Positions 46,744 through 57,959 of a DNA stretch of 64,000 nucleotides are shown piece by piece. The position numbers were made by a program, and so were the translations under genes. Below the pieces are notes generated by a model. The model had not been told where the DNA came from. It worked only from the letters and a program-made list of their open reading frames with translations, and made no database searches. Source of the DNA: Cunninghamella blakesleeana (lineage: Eukaryota; Mucoromycota; Mucoromycetes; Mucorales; Cunninghamellaceae). Location of the stretch: NCBI GenBank assembly GCA_017871115.1, contig JAFCIZ010000005.1:620001-684000 (forward strand), written 5' to 3'. The stretch's first letter is position 1. Each line of letters begins with the position of its first letter.

Positions 46744-47184
46744 TTACCATTTCCATCCAGCCTTTGTTAATGAATCAAACATCTTGTCTCTTACATCAAG
46801 ACAATCACTTTCAGAATTGTCAAGATCACGACAAATTTTCAGAGTATTATCAACAGCAACTTTCATACTTCTATCATTGAAGGTACAATAATATACACCA
46901 GTAGTCTTGTCTACATCAAATTCTGCATAGTTTCTTCTTGTGCCACGTGAATTAACACTCATTGTCCAAGTTGGTCCAGGATGAATTTCCACCGAATAAA
47001 AGCGTTTTACCCAATAATACTCGCCATCCATAGCATTATGACGGTGTACCAACCATTCAGAAAAATCGTTATCATAAATTCGAACATTCTCTTTTCTATC
47101 CCATCCAACACAAAGCGTGCCTATGGCGGCTTTTACCATTATACTTAACAAAAAAAGTTTTTTCATTGTGTACCAATTTTTCAC
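46744..47184 (-). CDS. Small secreted protein, family 3, copy 1
   Basis: 146 residues from the first ATG, or 140 from the Met at 47166, which gives a cleaner signal peptide (MKKLFLLSIMVKAAIGTL). The mature part contains few cysteines (LCVGW, YYCTF, ICRDL, SDCLD) and is rich in aromatic and charged residues (FSEWLVHRHNAMDGEYYWVK, IHPGPTWTMSV), suggesting a compact beta-rich fold with two disulfides. No family recognised. The protein is identical to that at 60966-61406 in the inverted arm. Confidence 0.8.
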   Translation of the reverse strand: MKNWYTMKKLFLLSIMVKAAIGTLCVGWDRKENVRIYDNDFSEWLVHRHNAMDGEYYWVKRFYSVEIHPGPTWTMSVNSRGTRRNYAEFDVDKTTGVYYCTFNDRSMKVAVDNTLKICRDLDNSESDCLDVRDKMFDSLTKAGWKW

Positions 47185-47470
47185 AAAAAAAAAAAATGAG
47201 TTTATAAAAAAATGAGTTTATAAAAAAATAAATTTATAAAAAAAAGAATTTATAAAAAAAAATGGAGTTTATATAAAAAAAAATAGAGTTTGTATTTCTC
47301 AGCTACACTTTGATCATATAAAAACTCTGAATTATTAAAGACATTATTGATTGGATGAAACTGGAAATATTATTTTTAGAAGGTAATAAAATTAATTGGT
47401 GAATTCATCGCTATTTAGACTTTTTATCTTTTAATTCAAAGCGCCAAAGCCCTCCTCGCGTCCCCCCCCC

Positions 47471-48330
47471 ACTGTAGCACTTAAAACACAATCTTTTTTC
47501 GGGAGAAGGTGTACTGTTAAAAAAATTAAAAATAGAAATCTAATTAGTACTTAAAAGATTCATCTTAATAAAAGGAATTCTGTTTTAAGAAAATATAAAA
47601 AAAAGCTTTTGGAGGAAATAAAAAGTTATGTAATTTCTATAGTAGAGTATCCAAAATTCGATGCTTAGCTATTGAGAACATCTTGAAAGTACCTTTTTAG
47701 AAATAATAAGAAAATCCAGTAACTGGATTGTTTGAGATGTGTTTTAAAAATTTTCAGTCATTTTTTTTAAATAAACCAATAAAGTATGCAAGATCATCCT
47801 ATGATATTTATCTATTCTAACGTGAAAAATAAAGCGATTCCGAAAACAGATTCTTTTTTTGTGAAACATTAAAAATTAAACTTTTGATCTTCCCCAATTT
47901 TCATTTCAATAAATAAATGCCATTTTTTATGGTGATCCCGTAAAACTCAAAAAAATCATAATTGAAAATAGATTGATTTAAATCAAATGTTTCAATAAGC
48001 TTGTATAAAATAAAAAACCAACAATCAATATAATCAGAGGCAAGGGTTGTTAAATAGAGCAAATACATATATTTGAACCCATTAAAATTCAACCAAAGAG
48101 CAATATAAAATGAATATTACTATTTTCTCTCAAATTTATTGCCACTAACTTATTTTTTACTAAATTAGTTAGCCACCTTTTCATTAACTTCTGAATAAAG
48201 TAATATTTTTTTTCTAAAAAAAAAAAAAAGAGAAGGTTTTCGAAAAAAAAAAAAAATTATTAAACTCAAGATAATTTTTTTTGCAAAGCTCTGGATTTTC
48301 TTGAGTGTGATAATTATAATTGTAATATTA
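47471..48330 (+). repeat. Spacer repeat B, copy in left arm
   Basis: Lies upstream of the secreted-protein gene at 46744-47184. Near-identical in reverse to 59850-60680 and very similar to 55270-56160. Contains the conserved upstream element, the CGATGCTTAGC and CCAGTAACTGGATTGTTTGA blocks and the TTTTTACTAAATTAGTTAGC block. A 63-codon open frame at 47901-48092 recurs in the other arm but has no coding character. Confidence 0.75.
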
Positions 48331-49279
48331 AAAAAATTTGAATCTTTTAACTCTTAAAAAGCTATTTGGAAATATTTTAAATTCAGCCCTTTTTTTATTA
48401 CAGTAAATCTCATAATCTAATAAAATAAATGAATAAATAATAACGTCAATCTTATGTTTAGTTTGCCATTATCATTATTTTATTTAAATTATTATTTCTA
48501 AATGCTCGTATTTATTTATTTAATTAATATATATTAAAAGTGTATTTATTAATACAATACGAATAATTAATAATAATATTAGTTATTACATTATCTATTT
48601 TGAATAATATCCATCTATTTTGACTACTATTACTTATTAAAAGCAAAAAACTGTGAACAAAGGGGATATTAGCAAAATATGGTATAAATAAATGTTTAAA
48701 AAAAATTATTTAAATAAATTAATACCATTTTTCTCAATTATATCAAAATTGAATCATTGCATAACAACAAAACCATATTTATCTATGGAAAAGTAAACAC
48801 TAAAATTATCATGAGTTTTTTTGGCTATCATTTAACTTTTAGTTATATATTTAATCCTTGTTAATATTTTCAATATTTTTTATTCTTTATCCTTATTTAG
48901 GGTAATAGAAAAAAGGGTATGGTAGTATCAACATTATAATATACTATGATAACCTTTATGTAAAATTATTATATCTTTCTATTTGTATTAATAATAAAAA
49001 TATTATAAATAAATACCATACATACAGTATTAGTATTATACCAGCGAATTAATAGTATATTTAGAATATTAATAGATAAATGAAAAATTTATCAACAAAA
49101 TATCAAAAAATATAAAAAAAGTCAAAATAAAAAAACTATTCTAGTTGTATGTAATATTTTTTTTATTATATTTTCAATTTTTGAATGTAATATTTTTCTT
49201 TTTATTCTATCTCTTTTTTATTTATTTATTTATTTTTAAAGTATAAGTATTTATATATTTTTTTATGTACTTTTCCCAA
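48331..49279. other. Spacer with inverted end of repeat D
   Basis: At 48386-48404 the reverse complement of the repeat D left end occurs (CAGCCCTTTTTTTATTACAG), directly after repeat B. The stretch from about 48480 to 48720 resembles the decayed HET C-terminal region (compare 42540-42780). No gene seen. Confidence 0.45.
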
Positions 49280-49953
49280 TTAATATCTCCTCTTGAAGGT
49301 AAGATTTAAATGACGACCTCTTTGAATAGCAGAAAATGATGATTTTAGATAATCATTATGAATAGAGTTTTTAGGCAATGACCATTCATATTTGCGTACT
49401 ATTTGATTATTATTATTATTTATAAAAAAAGAAAAAGAAAAAAAAATATAATAAATAAATTACTCGAATATGAAGATTTGCAAATATAAATGCCACTGAA
49501 TTATTTCAATAATTTTTTGAAAAAAATAAATAAAATAAACTTACATATACAGGAAAGTAAAACACGTTGCTCTGCTAAGCTGAAATTCATCCCGATACAC
49601 TGTCTATTTCCGTTAGCAAAAGGAACCCTATTTAAACATTTCAGTAAAAATAAATAAATAAAGATAAATAAATAAAGAAATTAATAATGAAATATATATA
49701 TATATATAACTAAAATATGGTTTCAATATTATTATTATTATTACCATGACATTCCGTTACCAGCTTTTTGTTCAGCTTCACCGCCGGGACTAAAACGTTC
49801 AGGGTTGAATTCGAAAGGATTATCCCAAACAGAAGGATTATGCATAAGTTCATATAAGCTAACCTGTGGTAATAATTAATATTTTTTAAAATAAGATATA
49901 GCGTTTGTTTAAATATATAATAATCCATTCTTCAGTGTTTGCATATATCTTTT

Positions 49954-49985
<32 letters not shown>

Positions 49986-51096
49986 ATACTTACGTTTACT
50001 CTTGAACCTTTAGGGATAAAAATATTGTTTAAATAAACATCCTTTTGTACATCACGAGGGGATACCAAGAAAAGAACTGATCCAGCTATTCTTAACGTTT
50101 CCTTTATAATTTGATTTAAATAAGTAAATTGTTTGGTTTGCTCTAAAGTTGGTAAAATATCCACATTTGCTTCTCCATTTGGGCATAAAATTGAATTAAC
50201 TTCTTCCCGAGCTTTAGTTTGGATATCTGGATGTTTACTCAAATAATACATGCAGGCTGACAAAGCAAAAGCAGTAGTATCATGACTTTTTTTTTTAAAA
50301 AAAAAAAGTAGTAAAAGGAAAATAAATTAAGGTATTAGAACCTATAAATAAAAAGACTTTATATACGTATATTTATATATTATCTTACCCAGCAACAAAG
50401 AAAATAACAAGATCACCCAATAATTCTTCGTTTGTCAAGACACCTTCACCTCTGAATTCACTTTCAATCATAAGAGTGAGTAAATCTTTTTCAGCTTCTT
50501 CAATATCATTATCTATGTTTTCTTTAATGATTTGACGCTTCTTTTCAATCACAGAGGTCAACATATTTTGCCATTTAACAAGAGTTTGATGGCTTTTTTG
50601 GCGTTTAGGAAATAACCATAGAAATTTAGTTTCTAAAATTGGGAAGAAGGCGTACAAAGGGTTTGTAAGGCTGTTATTGACTTCATCATAGACTAATTTC
50701 CATTCACTTTTTTCATCTGCAATAGCATTAAAATCAAAATCAAATCCAGCTTTGCCTAATAGTAGTAATTTTATACCAAATAATTATTAAGATGGTCATG
50801 ATATATTATATATTATTGCTATTTACTTATCTATTATTATTCATTATTATTATTTATTATATACCTATAATGTCGAGAGTAATTCTTTCCATTATGTTTT
50901 CAACATTTACAGTAAAATCTTTATCTTCATAGTTGTCATCCCAAATTTTAAATAAACGACGTGCAGTTTCACCAAAAAATTTCACAGGCATATGACGATG
51001 AAAAGCAGGGTTAGCTAACTTTTGATGGTTTACGTATATATACAATAATAATTATAAAAAGATAGATATCGGATATAAATAACCTAAAGCTCGTTC

Positions 51097-51131
<35 letters not shown>

Positions 51132-51870
51132 TTACCTTTCTATGTTTTAACCAATCCTGGCCACTAGAAAATAAAATGTTTTCTGACCCAGCAAATTTTT
51201 CAAAGAAAGTACCTTTAACAGCACCTTTTGTAATATCAAGTTTTGGGAAAATATCTATTGTGATTAAAAATAAACATAATAAAAGTTTAACTAAATGCAC
51301 ATATATACTACAGTATTATATACACTTATACTTTCATATATATATATATATCTTACCAGACTTTAAGAAAATGTGTTTAGCAGCTTCAGGGTTGGCTATA
51401 TGAACAAAATATTAATAATAATAAAGTTAACAATTGGTCAATAGGAATATTCGAATAAATAAATAAATTAATATATGCCTATATTACTATATATATATAG
51501 TATACGTACCAACATGAATGGACCATCCAAATCTATCCAACTTGACATAGATATCGTCTTTATTGTTTATTAAATGTTGAGAAGTGGCTTCATAAAAAGT
51601 TTTAACGTCCGGTTTCTTATAAACAAGATTATAGATAATAGTATACATACTAGCTCTAGGAAGATGGCGTAAACGTTTAGGAGGTAAACTTAAGCGATAA
51701 AGAAAATGACCAATAACTACCAAAGAGACTGCAAAACTGAGAGTAACACGTTTTGTTTTAGAGTTTGTAAACTGTAATAAATATTTTTCATACCATTCAA
51801 ACACCCCTTTATTATTGAGCCAATGATTAATATCTATGTATTGATTCAGTTTTGTTAATAATTGTGACAT
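49280..51870 (-). CDS. Cytochrome P450 monooxygenase, nine exons
   Basis: Exons 51510-51870, 51357-51395, 51136-51254, 50865-51018, 50389-50755, 49994-50285, 49745-49863, 49545-49627, 49280-49398; all GT-AG and in phase, 550 residues. An N-terminal membrane anchor (LSFAVSLVVIGHFLY) is followed by a Pro-rich hinge (LPPKRLRHLP). I-helix AGHDTT is split by an intron, ExxR is ETLR, the PERF-like region is FNPERFSPGG, and the heme loop FANGNRQCIG carries the cysteine ligand. It is a microsomal type fungal P450 of the CYP4/CYP509-like kind; substrate unknown. It sits alone between duplicated secreted-protein blocks, and no redox partner or pathway gene is adjacent. All catalytic motifs are intact. 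Confidence 0.9.
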
Positions 51871-52283
51871 AGTAATAGTATATATATTATTTTATTGGTG
51901 TATATGTGTGAATATTTAGATGCTGATTATATAAAAATCTATTTAAATAAAAGAAAAGGAATGAAAGGAGCAGATAAAAAAAATAATTCAATTTAAATTT
52001 AAATTTTCTTCTTCACTACCTGTCTTTGCCTTTTTAAGAGAAGATTATAATTTTTATACTCCGGTCTTTTTTTAGAATGATTCGACTATTCTATTTGGTC
52101 ATACTTCCAGACCCTTTTTATGATCCTTTACAACATTTCGGGAGTTAGATTCCTGTTTTTTTTTTTTGAGATCAATTCGGGACTATATAGATATTTTGTA
52201 TTATAAATTATTATATATTGTTTAGCCTCATTTCAAAAGTCATAGTTCTAACTTTGGAAATAACATAAAAATTAAAATTAACA

Positions 52284-52970
52284 TAGCTTATAATTCCTCA
52301 TATTTGATCAGACAGCTACAAAAAAAAGTATTTTTTTTTATCTTTGACTAGCTCCATACTAGGAATACTTCCTTGAAGTACTCTCAATTACTCAGCCATG
52401 GCTCATCTATCGGAACTTGAATAGCCGAATATAGAAATTACACAAAAACCACTTCCATATATGAAATGCATTTTGAAATATATATAAAGCCATTTAAAAG
52501 TTGTATAACCATATTTTATTTAAAAAAGACTCAATTTTTTAATTTCGATGTAAACTATCGAAATCAGATTAATGAACTTTAAACTCAAAATCCATATTTA
52601 AATTTTATTAACAATTTTTTTTTACTCTAAAAATAAAATAAAAATATCCAATATATTCAACATATACAGAGTGAAATAAAATTTCTACGAACTATCTCTA
52701 GAATTGATAATTTTATCGGATTAATAGTTTGATCGCCATTCTAGTATGTAATACTATTATTAAAAAAATAAAAATAAAAAATAAAAAATAAAAAAACTAG
52801 GTAGATTTACTGGAAGGTAGGTCAACAGCTATATAGTAAAATAAAGACCTATATTAATTCGATTAAGAATAAAATGTTTTTCCGGGTTAATAGTTATTTT
52901 ATCACGGTTGTACATTATTTTATAAATCAAAATGCAATGTTATGTGGACCTTTGATTAATATTTATTTCT
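52284..52970 (+). repeat. Dispersed repeat A, copy 1
   Basis: Diverged inverted match to 62660-63363. Landmarks: TAGCTCCATACTAGGAATAC, CTCAGCCATGGCTCATCTAT, CGGAACTTGAATAGCCGAAT, TAGATTTACTGGAAGGTAGG. No ORF. Contains an internal A-rich tract where the other copy has a 39-base T run. May be a solo LTR or a SINE-like element. Confidence 0.65.
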
Positions 52971-53052
52971 TTGAATAAAAAATGAATATTTGGAGTTATG
53001 TTTGTAATAGATAAGGGGATGTTAGTAAACGACCGTTTCTGTATTATAAGCA

Positions 53053-53844
53053 TTACTGTTGATTATTAAAGGAAAATGAGAAAAAAGTAGTAGTAATTTC
53101 AGGAAACAATAAAGAAAAAAATATGTATTTCAAAGGTGTACCATGTTTTTCATATTTTTCTTTGACAATTTCAAATTCGCTGATCACCCAAGCACGGCTA
53201 GACCAATCGTAAACAAGATATGCTAAAAATTCATATGATTTCTTCAAGTCTTCATTTTCTGTTTGTGTTGTTTTATCATTGACGGACAGATGATCATATA
53301 TATGGTTTTTAGTTTCTTCTATTATTTTATTTTCATTTTGAGTGACTAGTTGATTGTTATTGAGAATATATTTATAAATTGTTTCTTTATATTGATCTAT
53401 TAGCTTGATTGCATTTCTATTTGCCGAATTAATCCATAAATGTCCATAATGTAAATCAGGTACTGCTAATATATAAGATGCTTTTTTATATATTTCTGAC
53501 ATTTGTAAAATGGTTTCTTTTTTTTCTTTCATGGTTTTGTTGATCTACTGATATTGCATCGACCCATAAATAATGTATGTGTTTTAATCCGGTTATCTAA
53601 TAAAATAAGTACAAAGTACTGATAAATCAAGTAATCTAAATGAAGTAATATGAGCTGTATAATCTGGTGTTGCCAGTAGTTGTTCATCCAATTTGCCCCA
53701 ACGGTATGATATGACAACATATTTCAAGTCTTGATCGTGCATATTCCTTTTCATGCATTTTATATTATAAGCAGAATTATTTTGCTTATTATTGTTATAA
53801 TATTTAACAGTTTCTCCTATATCGACAAGTACAAGTTCAAACAC
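53053..53844 (-). pseudogene. HET-like domain pseudogene, truncated duplicate
   Basis: Near-identical to 43459-44254, with the same start, HET motifs and frameshift near 53595. It breaks off at 53053 (FSFNNQQ then a stop) so about 280 C-terminal residues present in the other copy are missing. The duplication continues to the right through the crystallin-like gene. Confidence 0.8.
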
Positions 53845-54216
53845 TGTTTCTAAATTAAAAAAATATGAAATAGAATATAATAATAATAATAAGAATTAGT
53901 AAATTTAATTCATAAATACTGTATCCTTGTTTTTTTTTTTTATTGTATATGCTATCAGTAGTCATTACCTTTTTTTTTCAACTTCTTTTTTACTTTTTTC
54001 TTTTCAAAATATTCTCGTATTGTCATTTTCTTTGGTTTTATTAGAAAGCAACCCTGTGAGCAGTTTTGTTTTAGCTTATATGTTGTTCAAGTGTCTTAAT
54101 ATTTTAATGAATATAGTTAAAAAATATTTTTTGAATAGTTTATTGTTTTTTATATTTTAAAAGGTAAAGATAAAAAAAAAAAAGATGAAAAGTATAGAAA
54201 AATTAGGCTTTACTAT

Positions 54217-54500
54217 AAATTTTTTTTTGCAAATTTTTATTTGTAACCCCTTCTTCCCTCCCTCCCCTTTCCGTCAATAAACTAAAATCCCATCACGACA
54301 GATTCATTTACAGTAACTTCGCTTACATGAATTGATATTCTTTTTAGATAGTACGAAAACAAAGTCAATCTAAATTTAATATTTATCATCTTTCCATTTG
54401 TATTTTAAATATATATTACTTTTGTAAATCGAAAACTTAAAATACAACCCTTTTAACATTTTTATTACTTTTAACCGGTCCACTTTTCAGATTTAACTAT
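54217..54500. other. Segment present only in one duplicate
   Basis: About 285 bp with a pyrimidine-rich start (CCCCTTCTTCCCTCCCTCCC) interrupt the match between 44620-44640 and 54210-54510. It is an insertion here or a deletion in the other block; no ORF and no clear terminal repeats. Confidence 0.6.
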
Positions 54501-54678
54501 CGTTTATATATTAATATACGCTAAATTTTTTTTTTATCTATTATTATAAAATAGTTATTTTATTAGAGCAATGAATTAATCTAAACAGTAATTGCTTATC
54601 ATTATAGTTTATTTTAAAAAATAAATAATGAAGGTAAAGTGTTTTTACGATAAACCGTTTTATTTAGACAGGACAAGT

Positions 54679-55104
54679 TTATTTACACACGTCTACGCAA
54701 GAAAACTCTCCCCATACACAGCATTTACCACCTTCTGTTTCTTGAAAATAAGTGACACTAACACTACGTATACTATCATCTAGCCCATTCATTCTTAAAT
54801 CAGTAGGCCGCCATTCATTATTTGTCCATCTTTTGCTATTCCCTGTACAATCCCTACCTGAACGTAAAATAACCGAACCTTCGTTTTGCCCAGTGGTATA
54901 TCTAGCGGATAATGCATTTGAGTTGAAGCAAAAGTTAAGATTATGACAGCCAACATCTAATTTATATGTACATCCTTGTCCAGTATGCGAAGTACCCGAG
55001 TATAATGTAACCGTATCCGAGTAAACAATATTAAACAATATTGATGATATAATAATATTTTTTAAAAAAATTTTAAATTTATATATAATTATTGTTACAC
55101 ACAA
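54679..55104 (-). CDS. Secreted beta/gamma-crystallin-like protein, copy 2, altered start
   Basis: 141 residues; the mature domain is close to copy 1 (TVTLYSGTSHTGQGCTYKLD, GSVILRSGRDCTGNSKRW, GKCCVWGEFSCVDVCK). The ATG used by copy 1 is ATT here, so translation must begin at an upstream ATG (55104) giving MCVTIIIYKFKIFLKN ahead of the old signal peptide. The longer, lysine-containing N-terminus may weaken secretion or turn it into an anchor. Substitutions are scattered but all eight or so domain cysteines are kept, so selection may still act. Confidence 0.65.
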   Translation of the reverse strand: MCVTIIIYKFKIFLKNIIISSILFNIVYSDTVTLYSGTSHTGQGCTYKLDVGCHNLNFCFNSNALSARYTTGQNEGSVILRSGRDCTGNSKRWTNNEWRPTDLRMNGLDDSIRSVSVTYFQETEGGKCCVWGEFSCVDVCK

Positions 55105-55269
55105 GTTTAAATATTAAAAATGAAAAAGGAATGATGACATGTAACAAATATTTATATATTTTTAAGCCATATGGGATTGCTACATGTAAAAAAATAGCCG
55201 TTTTTATTAAAACAAAAGTTAAGGAACTTATTAATTTTTAATATACCAATGTTGGCTGCAAAAAAAAAC

Positions 55270-56190
55270 CTACTGTAACACTTGAAATACGTAGTTTTTT
55301 TTTTGGGGGGGTTTGTTAAATAGAATCGTACTTTTTATTTGTGAGTTTAATATCTTTTTCACAAACTTTTTTTTATTATCTAGAAATTGTAAGAAAAATC
55401 ATCTCCATAAAAGGAATTTTATAAAAAAAATAAAAAAAAGTTACCAATAGAAGATGCAATATTGTGTAATTACTATATTAGGATATTCAAGATCCGATGC
55501 TTAGTTATTGAGAACATCTTGGGAGAACCTTTTTTAGAAATAACAAGAAAATCGAGTAACTGGATTGTTTGAGATGTGTTTTAAAAATTTTCAGTCATTT
55601 TTTTTTAAATAAATCGATAAAATATGCAAGACCATCCTATGATATTTATCTATTCTAACGTGAAAAATAAAGCGATTCCGAAAACAGATTCTTTTTTTGT
55701 GAAACATTAAAAATTAAACTTTTGATCTTCCCCAATTTTCGTTTCAATAAATAAATGCCATTTTTTATGGTGATCCCGTAAAGCTTAAAAAAAATCATAA
55801 CTGAAAATAGATTGATTTAAATCAAATGTTTCAATAAGCTTGTATAAAATAAAAAACCAACAATCAATATAATCAGAGGTAAGGGTTGTCAAATAGAGCA
55901 AATATATATTTGAACCCATTAAAATTCAACCAAAGAGCAATATAAAATGAATATTACTATTTTCTCTCAAATTTATTGCCACTAACTTGTTTTTTACTAA
56001 ATTAGTTAGCCACCTTTTCATTAACTTCTGAATAAAGTAATATTTTTTTCTAAAAAAAAAAAGGTTTTTGAAAAAAAATTATTAAACTCAAGATAATTTT
56101 TTTTACAAAGCTCTGGATTTTCTTGAGTGTGGTAACTGTAATTGTAATATTAAAAAAATTTGAATCTTTTAACTCTAAAAAAGTTATTTG
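55270..56190 (+). repeat. Spacer repeat B between divergent secreted-protein genes
   Basis: Very similar to 47471-48330 and, inverted, to 59770-60690. Here it separates the crystallin-like gene (leftward) from a truncated 8-cysteine gene copy (rightward, 56194). It holds the conserved upstream element at 55270-55310. Confidence 0.75.
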
Positions 56191-56193
56191 GAA

Positions 56194-56316
56194 ATGTTTT
56201 TTATAAACTTACTAGTTTTGATTTATTTTTTGTTTTGTTTGGTTTATTTGGAATTGAATGTTATCATTGATTACACTACCGTTGTTGCTATTGGTATTAA
56301 TAGCGTTCCTAGATGT
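56194..56316 (+). pseudogene. 5' fragment of 8-cysteine secreted-protein gene
   Basis: The first 41 codons match the start of the gene at 59187-59750 (signal peptide NLLVLIYFLF, then ELNV..., YTTVVAIGINS). Homology ends abruptly at 56316 just before the DIR motif, and no cysteine-bearing part remains. The ATG is kept but the product would be nonsense after codon 41. A broken duplicate that arrived with repeat B. Confidence 0.8.
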
Positions 56317-56466
56317 AATTTTGATTTTATTTTATTTTTAATTTTAATTTATCTGAGTTTTAATTAAAAAATCAATCCATTGGATTATTTTTAAAACTCA
56401 ATTACTTTTATTTTTATTTAAAAAAAAAAAAAATTGAATTTTTTTTAAATATAAAAAATAGAATCA

Positions 56467-56739
56467 ATGTATTATATTAAATTATTTATTTTAACATTAT
56501 TATTTATAATAATTACAGAAGCGGCAGACTGCTGCTCATGGTGGAATACTAATTGCTGTGGAAGATGCGTTAGAGGGTACCATAATGGCGAAATGTGTAG
56601 TATTAAGGGGTCTTCAAGAGAGTTACAATGTTATGATGAAGAAGGGACTTATGGTTGTAATGAATGGGATGATGAAAATGAAAAATGGAATGATGGTACT
56701 TACTCCACATCGGGATGTTCTAATGGATGGAAATGTTAA
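56467..56739 (+). CDS. 10-cysteine secreted peptide
   Basis: 90 residues, single exon. Signal peptide MYYIKLFILTLLFIIITEA is followed by a mature peptide of about 71 residues with ten cysteines: DCCSWW, NCCGRCVRG, EMCSI, LQCYD, YGCNEW, SGCSNGWKC. Double-Cys pairs and many Trp/Gly are typical of disulfide-knotted secreted peptides. No family recognised. It lies 150 bp after the truncated 8-cysteine fragment on the same strand and has no paralog in the window. An overlapping alternative frame is a shadow. Confidence 0.75.
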   Translation: MYYIKLFILTLLFIIITEAADCCSWWNTNCCGRCVRGYHNGEMCSIKGSSRELQCYDEEGTYGCNEWDDENEKWNDGTYSTSGCSNGWKC

Positions 56740-56987
56740 TTTTAAACAAAATAAAGAAACAGTTAAAAAAAATAATTTTATGGATATTTAAACATTTATT
56801 AAAATTTATTCTATATTTATCATGAAAGTTATAATTATACTAAATTTTAATTAAATTGTAGGATGTTATTTCTATTAAAAAATTATACATAAAGAAAAAA
56901 TAAAAATTGAAAAAAATATATTTAAAAAAATGGGATATGTATTGTTAAAAAAATCATTTATAGAAAATTATATAATTATACAAATTC

Positions 56988-57850
56988 ACTGTAATAAAAA
57001 AAGGGCTGGATTTTTTAAAGTTTGCTGGATTTTAATAAAAAACTGAAAAGTACTGATTTTTTGAATTCTTAGTTCTGATTCAGTACCACTTTTGTTACAC
57101 AATAATGGATGTAATTCAGTACTGATTAAGTATTATTAAGTTCTAATTAAGTATTATTCAGTTCTAATTAAGTGTTATTAAGTTCTAATTAAGTATTATT
57201 CAATACTATTCAGTTCTGATTAAGTTTTATTCAATACTATTCAGTTCCAGTTAAGTACTATTCAGTTCTGATAAAGTGTTTTCAGTTCTAATGTCATAAA
57301 ATTTAATAATAAAAAATATATACTCTTTTAATTTTTAGTCATTCCAAGTATTTGAGATATATTTGAAATTTATATAATGAACGTTGATATTATTATATTT
57401 TAGATAATTATAATATTTACCAACAATAGAAACAAGTTAATAAACTTGGTTACATTTTTAAAGAATACCAGCAAATATAACCTAAATCCAATTGTTTATA
57501 AGAAATATTAATAAACGCTATATAAAAAGTAAAAAAGAAAAAGAAAATGTGTACACTTTAGTTAGAGATGCATGGAACATCTAAAAAACCTAACTAATGA
57601 TATAATAATTAATCAAGTTAATACATTTCCAGCATAGCAATCACTCTAATAGATTAACAGAAATTACTTTAATATAGTAAGGATAGGTGTTTAAACTGCA
57701 CAGTGTATTAGTATTAGTATGCGCCAAGTTACAATGAAGTTTACAACTAATACTATTTTCATTTAATATTCTATTTATTATTACTATAGCTATTATTATT
57801 ACTATTACCATTATAATAATAATAATATGATTAAAAGAGGGATAAGGAAT
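56988..57850 (+). repeat. Dispersed repeat D, copy 2, non-coding part
   Basis: Left end ACTGTAATAAAAAAAGGGCT at 56988. Contains a tandem minisatellite at 57113-57295 with a unit of about 20 bp (ATTCAGTTCTAATTAAGTAT and variants), then the block TTTTTAAAGAATACCAGCAA shared with copies 1 and 3. It is followed without break by the coding relic at 57960-58880, so the two may form one element. Confidence 0.75.
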
Positions 57851-57959
57851 CAAGTAAAAAAACATTTTTTTTTTAAAAAAAAAAAAAGAAAATAAAAAAG
57901 AAAAAAAAAAGAAAAGAGAACAGAGAAGAAAAAAAAATAAATTAAAAATTGGTTTTTAA

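Noticed and set aside
47901..48092. 63-codon frame duplicated at 60058-60249
   Set aside because: Lies in repeat B, not preserved in the third copy near 55750-55930, and lacks coding composition.
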